A DNA stretch of 64,000 nucleotides. Origin: Sulfobacillus benefaciens. GTDB taxonomy: Bacteria; Bacillota; Sulfobacillia; Sulfobacillales; Sulfobacillaceae. The translations under genes were made by a program, and so were the position numbers. The stretch covers positions 62,001 through 126,000 of the forward strand of contig PXYT01000002.1 in assembly GCA_003023725.1 (NCBI GenBank). The letters are read 5' to 3'. The notes below the pieces were generated by a model. It saw only the letters and a list, made by a program, of their open reading frames with translations, ran no database searches and had not been told where the DNA came from. The number at the start of each line of letters is the position of its first letter. Position 1 is the first letter of the stretch. Positions 1 through 8,032 of this stretch are shown one piece after another.

Positions 1-2007
1 ACCGGGAATATTCTGGTCCATGTCTTTCAAAAACCGCATAAAAGATATGCTGTGTTCATATATATGACGGTTGTACGTTAGAGCTTCTTCCAACGAATTA
101 CTCACGAGTTGATGAATAACCAATTCCTGTTCGTCGGGGAATAAATGGCGCAACGAATTGGTATGGCCTTGGAAAAATTGGTCCAACAAGCGAATGACCT
201 CAGGGAATTCCGCCGCGTGAAACGCACGGGAAAGCTGTTCCAACATAGTCTGATAGAGCTCAGGGCCACGATAAGTCCTCACCCCTGCAATCACATTATG
301 GTCACCCAAATGCAGTACGGCATAATTAAACGTCCCTCGATCGAGTGTCGTCTCGGAGATAACCTGCACTTGTCCCACAGCCATTTTGACTGGCCCCGAC
401 CGCCATAACACCTCTTCCCCGGCATAAACGTCATAGCAATAAATAGTGGTCGTGCTGCCGCGATCATAAGGCATCAACAGGTGCATCATACTATAATGTA
501 ACGCGACTCGGGGCAGACTGACCATATGTTCTGTGACGGCATTATCGAAAATAGTGCGACCATCCTGATTTCCCTCATTGCTTCGAGCCTGCTCGAGAAT
601 CTCCCTAAAAGACGCCTCCATCGGCACGTCAAAGAGTCTCTCTCCTAGTTGAATAGCCCGCGCCGCGTACTTCATCACTTGAATCGCTTCTAACCCGCCG
701 ATATCGTCAAAAAACCAACCGCAACTCGTGTACATAAGCAAGATGTGACGGTACAACTCCATTAACTGGAAGACGCGGATCGTATCCTCCAAATCCAAAG
801 ACTGCGCCTGATGTTGAAGAATAAAGGCATTGAGCGTGTTTTGCTCCCGGTTCAAAATGACGTCAATATAATCCTGGAATGCCTGAGCAGGGTCCTTGAG
901 CCATCGGGGGGCCAGGGCATCAAACAGCGGGGTTACCGTATCCCGAACATAGTCCATGGCTTGCCTTAAAGGAGTGCGCCATTTTTGCGTCCAGGCCGGA
1001 TGGAGCCCGCTCTGGCATCCGCAGTCGCTACGCCATCTTTCAATCCCGTGCGCACAACTCCATGATGTATTTTCGATAATTTCGGCCTTCCACACCGGAG
1101 GATTCAAGGCCAGATACTCACCATAATTGGTCAAACGCACGTCATCACGCCCGGATATGACATCCAATGCATAGGCCAGGGCCATTTCACCAAACCGGTG
1201 GTGATGACCGTAAGTCTCCCCATCAGTAGCAATATGAACAAGTTGATTGCCCGTCTCACTGGGATCGAATCCTTCCATGAGCCGACTGGCAAAATATGGA
1301 CCGTCATTGAGTAGTCCTTCGAATGCCACAGCCCGGGAAAGGGCGGCATGATAGAAGAACACGGCGATGGTTTGCCTATCGGGCAATTCTACGAGATAGG
1401 GGCGGCTCGTAGAAATTTTACCGCCTTCAACATTGATGCATTCGCCTCTCGGATCCCGTATGCGTAAGGCTTGGTCAGGACTCAAGATCGTAAATTTAAT
1501 GCCATGTTTCGCCAAAAGCCACAGAGTTTCATAATCGACAGCCGTTTCGGCCAGCCACATGCCTTCAGGATAACGCTGAAAACGGTGAACGAAGTCCCTT
1601 ATACCCCATATAATTTCAACTTCCTTGTCTCGTGAAGTGGCCAGAGGCATGATGATATGGTTATAGACTTGGGCTAATGCCGAGCCATGGGAACCAAAGC
1701 GTTTTTGACTCCACTGGTCCCCCTCCAATATCGCAAGATAGGTCTCTGGTTCATGGCGTTGAAGCCATGCTAGCAAGGTAGGTCCAAAATTGAAGCTGAT
1801 ATTCGAATAATTATTGGAGACGCCACAAAGGCGCCCATTCCCGTCCAAGATCCGAGCATGAGAATTCGGAGCGTAGCACTCTTCGGTGATGCGTTGATTC
1901 CAGTCATGGTAGGGTCTCGCCGACTCTTCCTGTTCCACACTGTCTAGCCACGGATTTTCGCGCGGTGGCTGATAAAAATGGCCGTGAATGGTAATATAAC
2001 GGTTTAT
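1..2007 (-). CDS. GH57-type glycoside hydrolase with DUF3536 region (3' end outside window)
   Basis: The frame is open from 2013 to the left window edge with no internal stop, giving 669 codons; the C-terminus is missing. Counting from 2007, HGHFYQPPRENPW lies at residues 8-20 (the N-terminal GH57 signature), WLAET at 151-155 with probable nucleophile Glu154, and TDGETYGHHH at 261-270 with probable acid Asp262. The Cys/Trp-rich part beyond residue 300 resembles DUF3536. The family is presumed to act on alpha-glucans; the substrate cannot be told from sequence. There is no ATG, GTG or TTG at the N-terminus: TGA at 2016-2014 closes the frame, GAGGTG (2020-2015) is a good SD, and 7 nt later the codon is ATA (2007-2005), giving MNRYITIHGHF as in relatives. 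The first GTG (1938) would delete the HGHFYQPP motif. Confidence 0.88.
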   Translation of the reverse strand, partial: MNRYITIHGHFYQPPRENPWLDSVEQEESARPYHDWNQRITEECYAPNSHARILDGNGRLCGVSNNYSNISFNFGPTLLAWLQRHEPETYLAILEGDQWSQKRFGSHGSALAQVYNHIIMPLATSRDKEVEIIWGIRDFVHRFQRYPEGMWLAETAVDYETLWLLAKHGIKFTILSPDQALRIRDPRGECINVEGGKISTSRPYLVELPDRQTIAVFFYHAALSRAVAFEGLLNDGPYFASRLMEGFDPSETGNQLVHIATDGETYGHHHRFGEMALAYALDVISGRDDVRLTNYGEYLALNPPVWKAEIIENTSWSCAHGIERWRSDCGCQSGLHPAWTQKWRTPLRQAMDYVRDTVTPLFDALAPRWLKDPAQAFQDYIDVILNREQNTLNAFILQHQAQSLDLEDTIRVFQLMELYRHILLMYTSCGWFFDDIGGLEAIQVMKYAARAIQLGERLFDVPMEASFREILEQARSNEGNQDGRTIFDNAVTEHMVSLPRVALHYSMMHLLMPYDRGSTTTIYCYDVYAGEEVLWRSGPVKMAVGQVQVISETTLDRGTFNYAVLHLGDHNVIAGVRTYRGPELYQTMLEQLSRAFHAAEFPEVIRLLDQFFQGHTNSLRHLFPDEQELVIHQLVSNSLEEALTYNRHIYEHSISFMRFLKDMDQNIPG

Positions 2008-2092
2008 TCCTGTTCACCTCGTTTTGAATTATGGCCGAGGGTATACGCATAACACCTCGAAAACGGCGCAAGCCAAAATATTTCTCATTTCA

Positions 2093-3448
2093 TCATAATT
2101 GCAGCCAGTGCCGTACCGCTGACACGTTGGATGGGAAATACAAGTGCGCATACCCGGCTAAGACGTTTAGTTCCGCATAACCACCGAAGGATTCGCCGCG
2201 GCTCCCCTTAAGCCGATATGCTCTCGAAGCCTCCGCCCCCGCAAATTGAAGCTGAGAATAATGAAATTCGTGACCTCTAAATACGGACCCTGCCGGAAAG
2301 ACAATGCCGGATATCATGATGACGGTTCGGTAACCCACTGCCTGCACATGATTATGCATCACCACAGTGTGAGGAACAATACCTACCATCGAATAATGTT
2401 GTCCTTGGGTATTCACCAGTTCTTTCGCTAAGAACATGTACCCTCCGCATTCGGCCAAAGTTGGAAGTCCACCCGCAATCCGGTCGTAATAGGTTTGCAG
2501 CAACTCCCGGTGCTGGCTCAAGAAGGCGGCAAACTCTTCCGGAAAACCGCCTCCAAGATACAACGCGGTGGCATCCCGAGGAATATTCTCTTGTGCTAGA
2601 GGGCTGAAATAAACCAATCTTGCCCCTAATTCTTCCAATAACTCCAGGTTTTGGGCGTAGTAGAAATTGAAGGCTTTATCCGCAGCGATCGCAACGACGG
2701 GATGAGCATTTGAAATGCGGGGCACCTCCGGTTTTTTGGGAATATTCAAGGTAGGAGCATCCATAATCATTTTAATAATGCCGTCCAGATCGAGTTGAGA
2801 TGACAATTCGCTTCCCAGCTTCTCCACCATCCCCACGCTTTGATCATTCTCATCAGCGGGAAGAATACCCAGCTGCCGGTGTCCGACCGCTAAATCTTGG
2901 TGATAGGGTATGAATCCGTAACACGGGAGACCACATTCAGTCTCAATAACTGTTTTCAGAAGCTGGTAATGGCGTTCGGATTGGATCTTCGTGATGATTA
3001 CGCCTGTTAAGAGGTCCGGCGTGCTAAAATGACGAAATCCCAAAACTACGGCGGCAAGACTTCTTGCGCTGTGCTGCCCGTCGACTACTAAGAGAACGGG
3101 GGATCGCAACACTTGGGCGATGTGATATGTACTGGATTCATTGGATAAGGGATTGTGACCGTCGAAATATCCCATAACGCCTTCGATGATGGCAAGATCC
3201 GCTCCTATCATTCCTCTCGCAAACGTCCACAGGGTTTCGTTGCTGCTCCCCTGCATCCAGATGTCCAGATTTCGCCCAACTCGGCCCGTGGCGAGGCGGT
3301 AATAGCCGGGATCAATGTAATCCGGGCCGACCTTGAACCCCTGAACCTGATAACCACGTTGCCGAAAGGCGGCCATAATTCCCACGGAGGCGATAGTTTT
3401 GCCTTCGTCGCTCGCGGGTGCTGTAATCACTACTCGTGGAAACCGCAA
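2093..3448 (-). CDS. cbiA: Cobyrinate a,c-diamide synthase family amidotransferase (CbiA/CobB type)
   Basis: 451 aa, the usual family length. The enzyme class uses ATP and glutamine to amidate the a and c carboxylates of cobyrinate. The N-terminal P-loop-like ATP site ASDEGKT is at residues 12-18, followed by FKVGPDYIDPGYY (38-50). The C-terminal class I glutamine amidotransferase domain has LAECGG with nucleophile Cys334 and YAHLYFPS with catalytic His435. The start is TTG, 8 nt after AAGGAG. It lies 37 nt downstream of an SDR gene, so the two are probably co-transcribed. No other cobalamin genes and no recognisable B12 riboswitch are in the window, so the physiological substrate (cobyrinate, or a related corrinoid or tetrapyrrole) is inferred from the family only. 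Confidence 0.85.
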   Translation of the reverse strand: MRFPRVVITAPASDEGKTIASVGIMAAFRQRGYQVQGFKVGPDYIDPGYYRLATGRVGRNLDIWMQGSSNETLWTFARGMIGADLAIIEGVMGYFDGHNPLSNESSTYHIAQVLRSPVLLVVDGQHSARSLAAVVLGFRHFSTPDLLTGVIITKIQSERHYQLLKTVIETECGLPCYGFIPYHQDLAVGHRQLGILPADENDQSVGMVEKLGSELSSQLDLDGIIKMIMDAPTLNIPKKPEVPRISNAHPVVAIAADKAFNFYYAQNLELLEELGARLVYFSPLAQENIPRDATALYLGGGFPEEFAAFLSQHRELLQTYYDRIAGGLPTLAECGGYMFLAKELVNTQGQHYSMVGIVPHTVVMHNHVQAVGYRTVIMISGIVFPAGSVFRGHEFHYSQLQFAGAEASRAYRLKGSRGESFGGYAELNVLAGYAHLYFPSNVSAVRHWLQL

Positions 3449-3485
3449 ACCGAAATCTCCTTCTCACTCATCTCGTGGCTACTCT

Positions 3486-4181
3486 CTACTTCACCTGCAT
3501 TATAAATCCCGACGGGGGTCTCTCTTGGATTAACTGCCAGGCAGCGTCCGCTACTTCAGCCGGGTCAATCCACCTCTTTCCCGCACTCCGGCGGATTAAA
3601 CGGGTCTGTTGTTCCTCATTCAATGAATGGGCCCACCTGGTGGCCACCCATCCAGGCGACAGGACATAAATTCGCACACCAACCAGAGATTTTGCCAGAC
3701 TGGCGCTATAACCAATGATAGCCGCCTTGGCTGTGCCATACAGCGACGCCGAGTCCCCGGAGGCTCCCGTTAAAGCCTCATCCCATGCCACGTTAACAAT
3801 TATGCCATGATTTCGGACTAATGGAAGCACAGCCCGGCAACACTTGATTGCACCCGCCACATCAACTTCCCACAATTTCTGAAGTCTTGTCATGTATGGC
3901 AACGTGCGGGTTATGGGACTCAAAACATCTGCTCCGGCCAAATTCATCCACACATCATAATCCTCGGTGGATGCATCTCGGATTCTCCGCGCCATTTCTT
4001 GCTCATCCATACGCATGTCCAAAAGATTCTGTCCAGGTCCGGGATGCCTGGCAAATCCTATAACATCCGCTCCCTGAGCCGTGAAGAAGCTCAACACGGC
4101 TTGTCCGATGCCGCCATTCACGCCACTCACGCCGACACGCATGTCACTAAACATTCCTTTCGAATCGAAAAAATTAGACAC
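3486..4181 (-). CDS. Short-chain dehydrogenase/reductase (SDR), atypical active site
   Basis: Rossmann-fold SDR of about 231 aa. Numbered from the longer frame beginning at ATG 4208, the cofactor motif GVNGGIGQ is near residue 30, NLAGAD near 90, and the YxxxK pair is Tyr157/Lys161 in SLYGTAKAA. The usual catalytic Ser about 13 residues before Tyr is absent: the segment reads NVAWDEALTGAS. The substrate is unknown. I chose the GTG at 4181 because AAGGTG precedes it by 8 nt; the ATG at 4208 has only a weak SD. It lies directly upstream of cbiA on the same strand, suggesting a shared transcript and perhaps a related pathway. The long structured stretch upstream (4209-4769) may hold its leader. 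Confidence 0.75.
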   Translation of the reverse strand: MSNFFDSKGMFSDMRVGVSGVNGGIGQAVLSFFTAQGADVIGFARHPGPGQNLLDMRMDEQEMARRIRDASTEDYDVWMNLAGADVLSPITRTLPYMTRLQKLWEVDVAGAIKCCRAVLPLVRNHGIIVNVAWDEALTGASGDSASLYGTAKAAIIGYSASLAKSLVGVRIYVLSPGWVATRWAHSLNEEQQTRLIRRSAGKRWIDPAEVADAAWQLIQERPPSGFIMQVK

Positions 4182-4571
4182 ATGACGTTCACCTTCATTG
4201 TCCCTCATAAACTCAATAAATGGACTGGAACGGGCTTTCGCTGCTTCAAAAGAATAGGTCTTTGAAAATCATATCATGGAAGCCACCTCTTCGTCCGGGA
4301 AGAGGGATTGGGGCGCCGACCAGCTAAACAGACGCCAGGCGACGCACACAGGCAGCGTGGGAGCGCTTACAGCCACAGAGCACACTCGGTGTTATTCGAT
4401 AAGTCGGATTTACTGGCCTTTGGTGGCCGTTTTAAAACGGAGAAGGTCCTTGGTGAATCACCACGCAACGTTCCGTTAACGATAACGGCATTAAGGACGT
4501 CCGGTGCGAAAACCGGGCACCGAGACTGTCGGGTTGCCATCACAATGTCTTATGAGAGCCACACCGGCTTC

Positions 4572-4600
4572 TTGACAACAATTCAGACAAATGTTATTCT
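4572..4600 (+). promoter_or_regulatory. Sigma-A-type promoter for a candidate small RNA
   Basis: TTGACA at 4572-4577 is a perfect -35 box and, after exactly 17 nt, TATTCT at 4595-4600 is a 4/6 -10 box. The expected transcription start is near 4607. No good start codon follows an SD on this strand before the terminator at 4730-4760. Confidence 0.5.
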
Positions 4601-4606
4601 CATATT

Positions 4607-4758
4607 TGAGGGACGCACCATTAGGATTGAGGAGGTGCCGGAGAATCGGCTGAGGGATCGGATTCTCAATAGATATGGCTTCATGTCGTGAAGCCATATT
4701 AGTTTGATTATAAACTATAGGCATAACTAAGGACGGAGTACTGCCGCCCTTTTTATTT
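4607..4758 (+). ncRNA. Candidate small RNA of about 150 nt
   Basis: Defined by a TTGACA-17-TATTCT promoter upstream and a terminator at its end. Inside are a 7-bp hairpin (4641-4667), a perfect 11-bp hairpin with a 5-nt loop (4673-4699) and a small AGTTT/AAACT hairpin just before the terminator. A strong SD-like AGGAGG lies at 4630-4635 but no usable start codon follows. The family is unknown and expression is inference. Confidence 0.35.
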
Positions 4759-4760
4759 TT
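4730..4760 (+). terminator. Rho-independent terminator
   Basis: Stem 4730-4736/4744-4750 with one A-C mismatch, followed on the + strand by TTTATTTTT. It ends the candidate small RNA. In the - direction it lies just beyond the stop of the small zinc-ribbon gene, but the T-tract there is poor. Confidence 0.55.
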
Positions 4761-4769
4761 ACGTTATTT

Positions 4770-4943
4770 CTACAATTGATTCGGTGCTAAGGGATGCCGA
4801 AACCGTGCCAGCATATTTGACACGTCGTCCCAGGACGCCGCATCAAAACGACATTTTGGATAGTTGGAGCACCCGATATGGATTTGGCCCCTGTCATCCT
4901 CCCATTCGTGCAAGGAGCCGTCTTGGCACAAAGGACACCGCAT
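4770..4943 (-). CDS. Small zinc-ribbon protein (57 aa)
   Basis: A 57-residue ORF starting at ATG 4943, preceded by a strong SD (GGAGGAG). It opens MRCPLCQDG, followed by GCSNYPKCRF (residues 24-33), giving a CxxC...CxxxxxC pattern like a single topoisomerase I type zinc finger (compare the CSGYPDCDF fingers of TopA in this window). Role unknown: it could bind nucleic acid or be a leftover finger module. It is followed by a long gene-free region and preceded by the AI-2E permease gene on the same strand. Confidence 0.65.
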   Translation of the reverse strand: MRCPLCQDGSLHEWEDDRGQIHIGCSNYPKCRFDAASWDDVSNMLARFRHPLAPNQL

Positions 4944-5062
4944 CACCCTTCACTCCTCCCAAACCTAACATCATTCATTGTTATTTCTTCCTAAATTATA
5001 GCGAGAAATATCCCAAGACACTATCAAAAAGCCAACATTTCTCTCGGAAATGGGATATGCTT

Positions 5063-6169
5063 CTATTCTACCGGAGGTGTGGGCTGAGACGGCAATACCA
5101 CTCTTTCTCGCCATACACGTACGCCAGCCACCCATGCCGCCACAATGATCCCGGCAATAGGCACTGCAAAGAGAGCGCCCAAAATTCCCCGCAGAGAAGC
5201 CCCTATCATTAGCGCAATAACGGAGATAACAGGATGCACTCCGACCTGACTTCGGATAATTTTCGGGCCCAGAATTTGGGATTCAAGCAAATGTGCGGCC
5301 GCCAGCAGGACCAATACTTCGGGAACTTGAACAAGAGGGTGGTTAAATAACGCTAAGACAATGGGTAAAATGGCGCCCAACACCGGACCCAGTAACGGAA
5401 TCAGTTCCATTATAGCGGCAAAAACTCCGATAACCAGTGGAAAGGGCAGTCCGATTAACCAAGTTCCAAAACCAAAAGCCGTGCCCACGATCAGGGAGAG
5501 CATGATCTGCCCTCGGACATAACCGCCGATAACCCGGGAAAGCGTATGCTCTACCGCCAGCAATCCCTCTCGGTGCTGGTGAGGAATCAGTCGCAGCATC
5601 GCCCCTTGAATGCGGTTGGCATCCAATAAAAGATAGACAGTGATAAATATGGTAATAGCCCCATCAACGACGCTGTCGATAAGATGAGTGACGAGGGTGA
5701 CCGTCTGTTTTACAAGAAAAGTGGACACTTGGCCAAGACTGCTGAATAAGCGGTTTTCCAGCTCCAAAATATTCACTTGAATACCCAAGTGCTTCAGCCA
5801 ATGCATAAGCCCCGGAGTACTTTGTGTGAAGGTATGAATATTATGGGGAAATTTGGCTACCAAAACCGCCAATTGCCCCGCGATGACCGTGAATAAAAAG
5901 CCGCCGCCGACCACAAAAATCACAACGGCCCCTAACACCACCACCAATACGGCCCAGGGCCGCTTCCAGTATAAAGCCAGCCGCTCTACCAAAGGGCTCA
6001 GCGTAATTTCGAACATAGCAGCCATCATCAGAACAACGACAACGTTTCCCAGCCGGCTCAAAGCCCACCACAATGCGATCAAAACCACACCCGTGCCAAG
6101 AATGACAACGACGGCATCCCGTCCCATTGCCAGCCTGCTTGCCCATTTTGGCGATTCGTTTCCGTCCAT
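5063..6169 (-). CDS. AI-2E family transporter / PerM-YtvI type permease
   Basis: 368 aa integral membrane protein of the typical AI-2E exporter family length. Paired hydrophobic segments lie at the N-terminus (about residues 20-85), followed by a hydrophilic region of about 90 residues and then 4-5 further membrane segments with LPFPLVIGVFAAIMELIPLLGP, the conserved P-rich loop of the family. Members export diverse small molecules or Na+/H+; the substrate cannot be predicted. ATG start at 6169 with AGGAG 5 nt upstream. Probably monocistronic, or read with the small zinc-ribbon gene 119 nt downstream. Confidence 0.8.
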   Translation of the reverse strand: MDGNESPKWASRLAMGRDAVVVILGTGVVLIALWWALSRLGNVVVVLMMAAMFEITLSPLVERLALYWKRPWAVLVVVLGAVVIFVVGGGFLFTVIAGQLAVLVAKFPHNIHTFTQSTPGLMHWLKHLGIQVNILELENRLFSSLGQVSTFLVKQTVTLVTHLIDSVVDGAITIFITVYLLLDANRIQGAMLRLIPHQHREGLLAVEHTLSRVIGGYVRGQIMLSLIVGTAFGFGTWLIGLPFPLVIGVFAAIMELIPLLGPVLGAILPIVLALFNHPLVQVPEVLVLLAAAHLLESQILGPKIIRSQVGVHPVISVIALMIGASLRGILGALFAVPIAGIIVAAWVAGVRVWRERVVLPSQPTPPVE

Positions 6170-6306
6170 AAATACTCCTCATTTCCACGGGCCTACGGTC
6201 TTAATCTCCCACTATTATTTATTATAGGCTACCCATACCGCGCGTCTACTAACCCTCCGCCCGAATAGAATTCTGCCACCGTAACGCTAGTTCACCGGGT
6301 TGTTGG

Positions 6307-6312
6307 TATACT
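6307..6312 (+). promoter_or_regulatory. Extended -10 element upstream of murJ
   Basis: TATACT at 6307-6312 is preceded by TGG, giving the extended TGn-10 form; the -35 is weak. The expected start near 6319 leaves only about 15 nt before the TTG at 6334 but about 93 nt before the SD-supported ATC at 6412. Confidence 0.4.
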
Positions 6313-6333
6313 AAAATAGAGTTTCGGACAGCA

Positions 6334-7959
6334 TTGTCCCTGATCTGGAAGGCGGGATGGCACCTGAATAATCGTCGTTCTCAACACGCTTCGTCACCAG
6401 GAGGCCGAAGCATCGGAATTTCAGCCGGCATTATCTTTGCTGCCACCCTAATTAGCCGGTTCACCGGATTTTTCCGTGAAGTGGTCATGGCCGCCTACTT
6501 CAGCACCTCGGCACTTACTGACGCCTGGCTTATGGCTTCCGTACTGCCTAACCTCCTGTTCAGTACTATCAACGGCGCCATTTCGGTTACCGTTATCCCG
6601 CTGATGACGCAAGCCGATAGAGAGTTATCCAAACGATCGGTCCAAAATTTCATCAATGAACTGTTTACGGCCATTGTGCTCTTGTCGATTGTTCTTATCG
6701 CCTTCGGAGAAATTTTTGCGCCGTTGCTCATGCGTCTGATAGCTCCAGGTTTTCACCACCAAAAATTGGCCTTAACGATTGCCATGACTCGCATCATGAT
6801 CCCCACGATTTTATTTTGGGGTCTTTCTGGATTGGTTGTGGGAATTCTTCAGGAACGAGAAGAATTTCTTTATCCCGCCTTGTCCCCTGTGGCCATCAAT
6901 GTTGTCCGCATCACTAGCATCATTGTCCTGGGACACTTCTTTAGCATCAAGGGTGTAGCGATGGGCTTTCTTCTCTCCGTGCTGGCGCAGTTATTCGTGA
7001 CATTGCCGGTACTCAAACGCACCGGTTTGCACTTGCACTTCCGTTGGCACTTTAGCCACCCTTTTCTCGGCAAGATGGTCCGTATGGCGGGACCTTTCTT
7101 TCTAACGACTTCGGTTGGCACCGTTGGCATCATTGTGGACCGCATCTTAGCTTCCTCGCTGGTGACTGGAAGTATCTCCGCGCTAAACTATTCTTACGTC
7201 CTGGTACAAATTCCAGTGGGGTTGGTCATTTCCTCTTTAACAACCCCTATTTACACGCGGCTATCCCAGCATCAGAGCCGGCACGACGTTGCAACGTACA
7301 AACAGCTGGCCATGAAAGGGTTCCGCTTAGTGGTTCTCATCATTGTCCCCATCACTCTATGGTTTATGATTCTCGCCATTCCCATCATGCGCCTGATATA
7401 TCAGCATGGCGCCTTTTCCAATTATTCCACCCACATTACGGCCAGTACGCTGCTGTTTTGGTCAATTGGTCTTCCCGGATTTGGGCTTTCATTTTACCTG
7501 CAAAAATTGTTTTTTGCGACCCAGGACACGAAAAGTCCGGCCCGTTTCAGTATTATCACAATAACAGTTAACATCATTGGCGATTTGATTTTAGTACACC
7601 TTTTGAAAGCGGATGGACTGGCCCTGGCCACGGCTATGGCGGCATGGGTCAACACTGCCTTGTTATCCATCAAGGCGCTTCGTCCCCGCCACAACAAAGA
7701 TCTGGTGCTGCGCCCCTTTGTGATTAAGATAGCCATCACTGCCGGCGTCACAGCCATTGTCGTTTACGCGCTCCGGGAATGGTTTTCACTCGATTACATT
7801 CACGGCTTCCTGCCGCTGGCTTTTGCCCTCGTATCGACCGTGGTTTTGTCGGCTCTGGTTTACGCAGCCTTGCTGACAATATTCCGGTTCCCGGAAATCC
7901 GTGACTTGTTGCGGCGGCTGATAAAAAATCGTCACAACTTCCAATCCTCCGAAACTTGA
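6334..7959 (+). CDS. murJ: MurJ/MviN-family lipid II flippase
   Basis: Polytopic MOP-superfamily protein. The N-terminal signature ISRFTGFFREVVMAAYF is typical of MurJ, which moves lipid-linked peptidoglycan precursors across the membrane. Hydrophobic segments run throughout, about 13-14 in 541 aa. The conventional start is TTG at 6334, which has no SD. A perfect AGGAGG at 6399-6404 stands 7 nt before an in-frame ATC at 6412; starting there gives MGISAGIIFAATLISRF, a more usual N-terminus (515 aa). It is followed 73 nt later by the otsA start. A broader MOP-family role, such as exopolysaccharide export, cannot be excluded. Confidence 0.85.
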   Translation: MSLIWKAGWHLNNRRSQHASSPGGRSIGISAGIIFAATLISRFTGFFREVVMAAYFSTSALTDAWLMASVLPNLLFSTINGAISVTVIPLMTQADRELSKRSVQNFINELFTAIVLLSIVLIAFGEIFAPLLMRLIAPGFHHQKLALTIAMTRIMIPTILFWGLSGLVVGILQEREEFLYPALSPVAINVVRITSIIVLGHFFSIKGVAMGFLLSVLAQLFVTLPVLKRTGLHLHFRWHFSHPFLGKMVRMAGPFFLTTSVGTVGIIVDRILASSLVTGSISALNYSYVLVQIPVGLVISSLTTPIYTRLSQHQSRHDVATYKQLAMKGFRLVVLIIVPITLWFMILAIPIMRLIYQHGAFSNYSTHITASTLLFWSIGLPGFGLSFYLQKLFFATQDTKSPARFSIITITVNIIGDLILVHLLKADGLALATAMAAWVNTALLSIKALRPRHNKDLVLRPFVIKIAITAGVTAIVVYALREWFSLDYIHGFLPLAFALVSTVVLSALVYAALLTIFRFPEIRDLLRRLIKNRHNFQSSET

Positions 7960-8003
7960 TCCGTCAAACTTCTTGCGGATGCTTATGATACAACGAGTTA
8001 TGG

Positions 8004-8009
8004 TACAAT
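8004..8009 (+). promoter_or_regulatory. Extended -10 element upstream of otsA
   Basis: TACAAT preceded by TGG (TGn extended -10), 23 nt before the otsA start codon; the -35 is poor. The SD GAGAGGTGA follows. It may drive otsAB separately from murJ. Confidence 0.4.
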
Positions 8010-8032
8010 ATTACACAAGAGAGGTGACGATC

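Larger units (their letters stand above)
4209..4769. other. Gene-free structured intergenic stretch
   Basis: About 560 bases without a convincing gene. It contains several hairpins: a 7-bp stem at 4286-4305, CCGTTA/TAACGG near 4473, a 7-bp stem 4641-4647/4661-4667 and a perfect 11-bp stem 4673-4683/4689-4699. The right part carries a sigma-A-like promoter and a terminator on the + strand (separate entries). The left part could be the leader of the SDR-cbiA operon on the - strand. It matches no riboswitch class I know; I looked for the B12 box and did not find it. ORFs crossing it have non-protein-like composition. Confidence 0.5.

Noticed and set aside
4209-4560. A cobalamin riboswitch before SDR-cbiA
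   Set aside because: I could not find the B12 box or the expected core helices on the - strand.
4308-4691. A 127-aa open frame on the + strand, and the overlapping 77-aa frame on the - strand
   Set aside because: The N-terminal halves have non-protein-like composition, there is no SD, and the frames run across several hairpins and a promoter. At most the last 48 codons of the + frame look protein-like.
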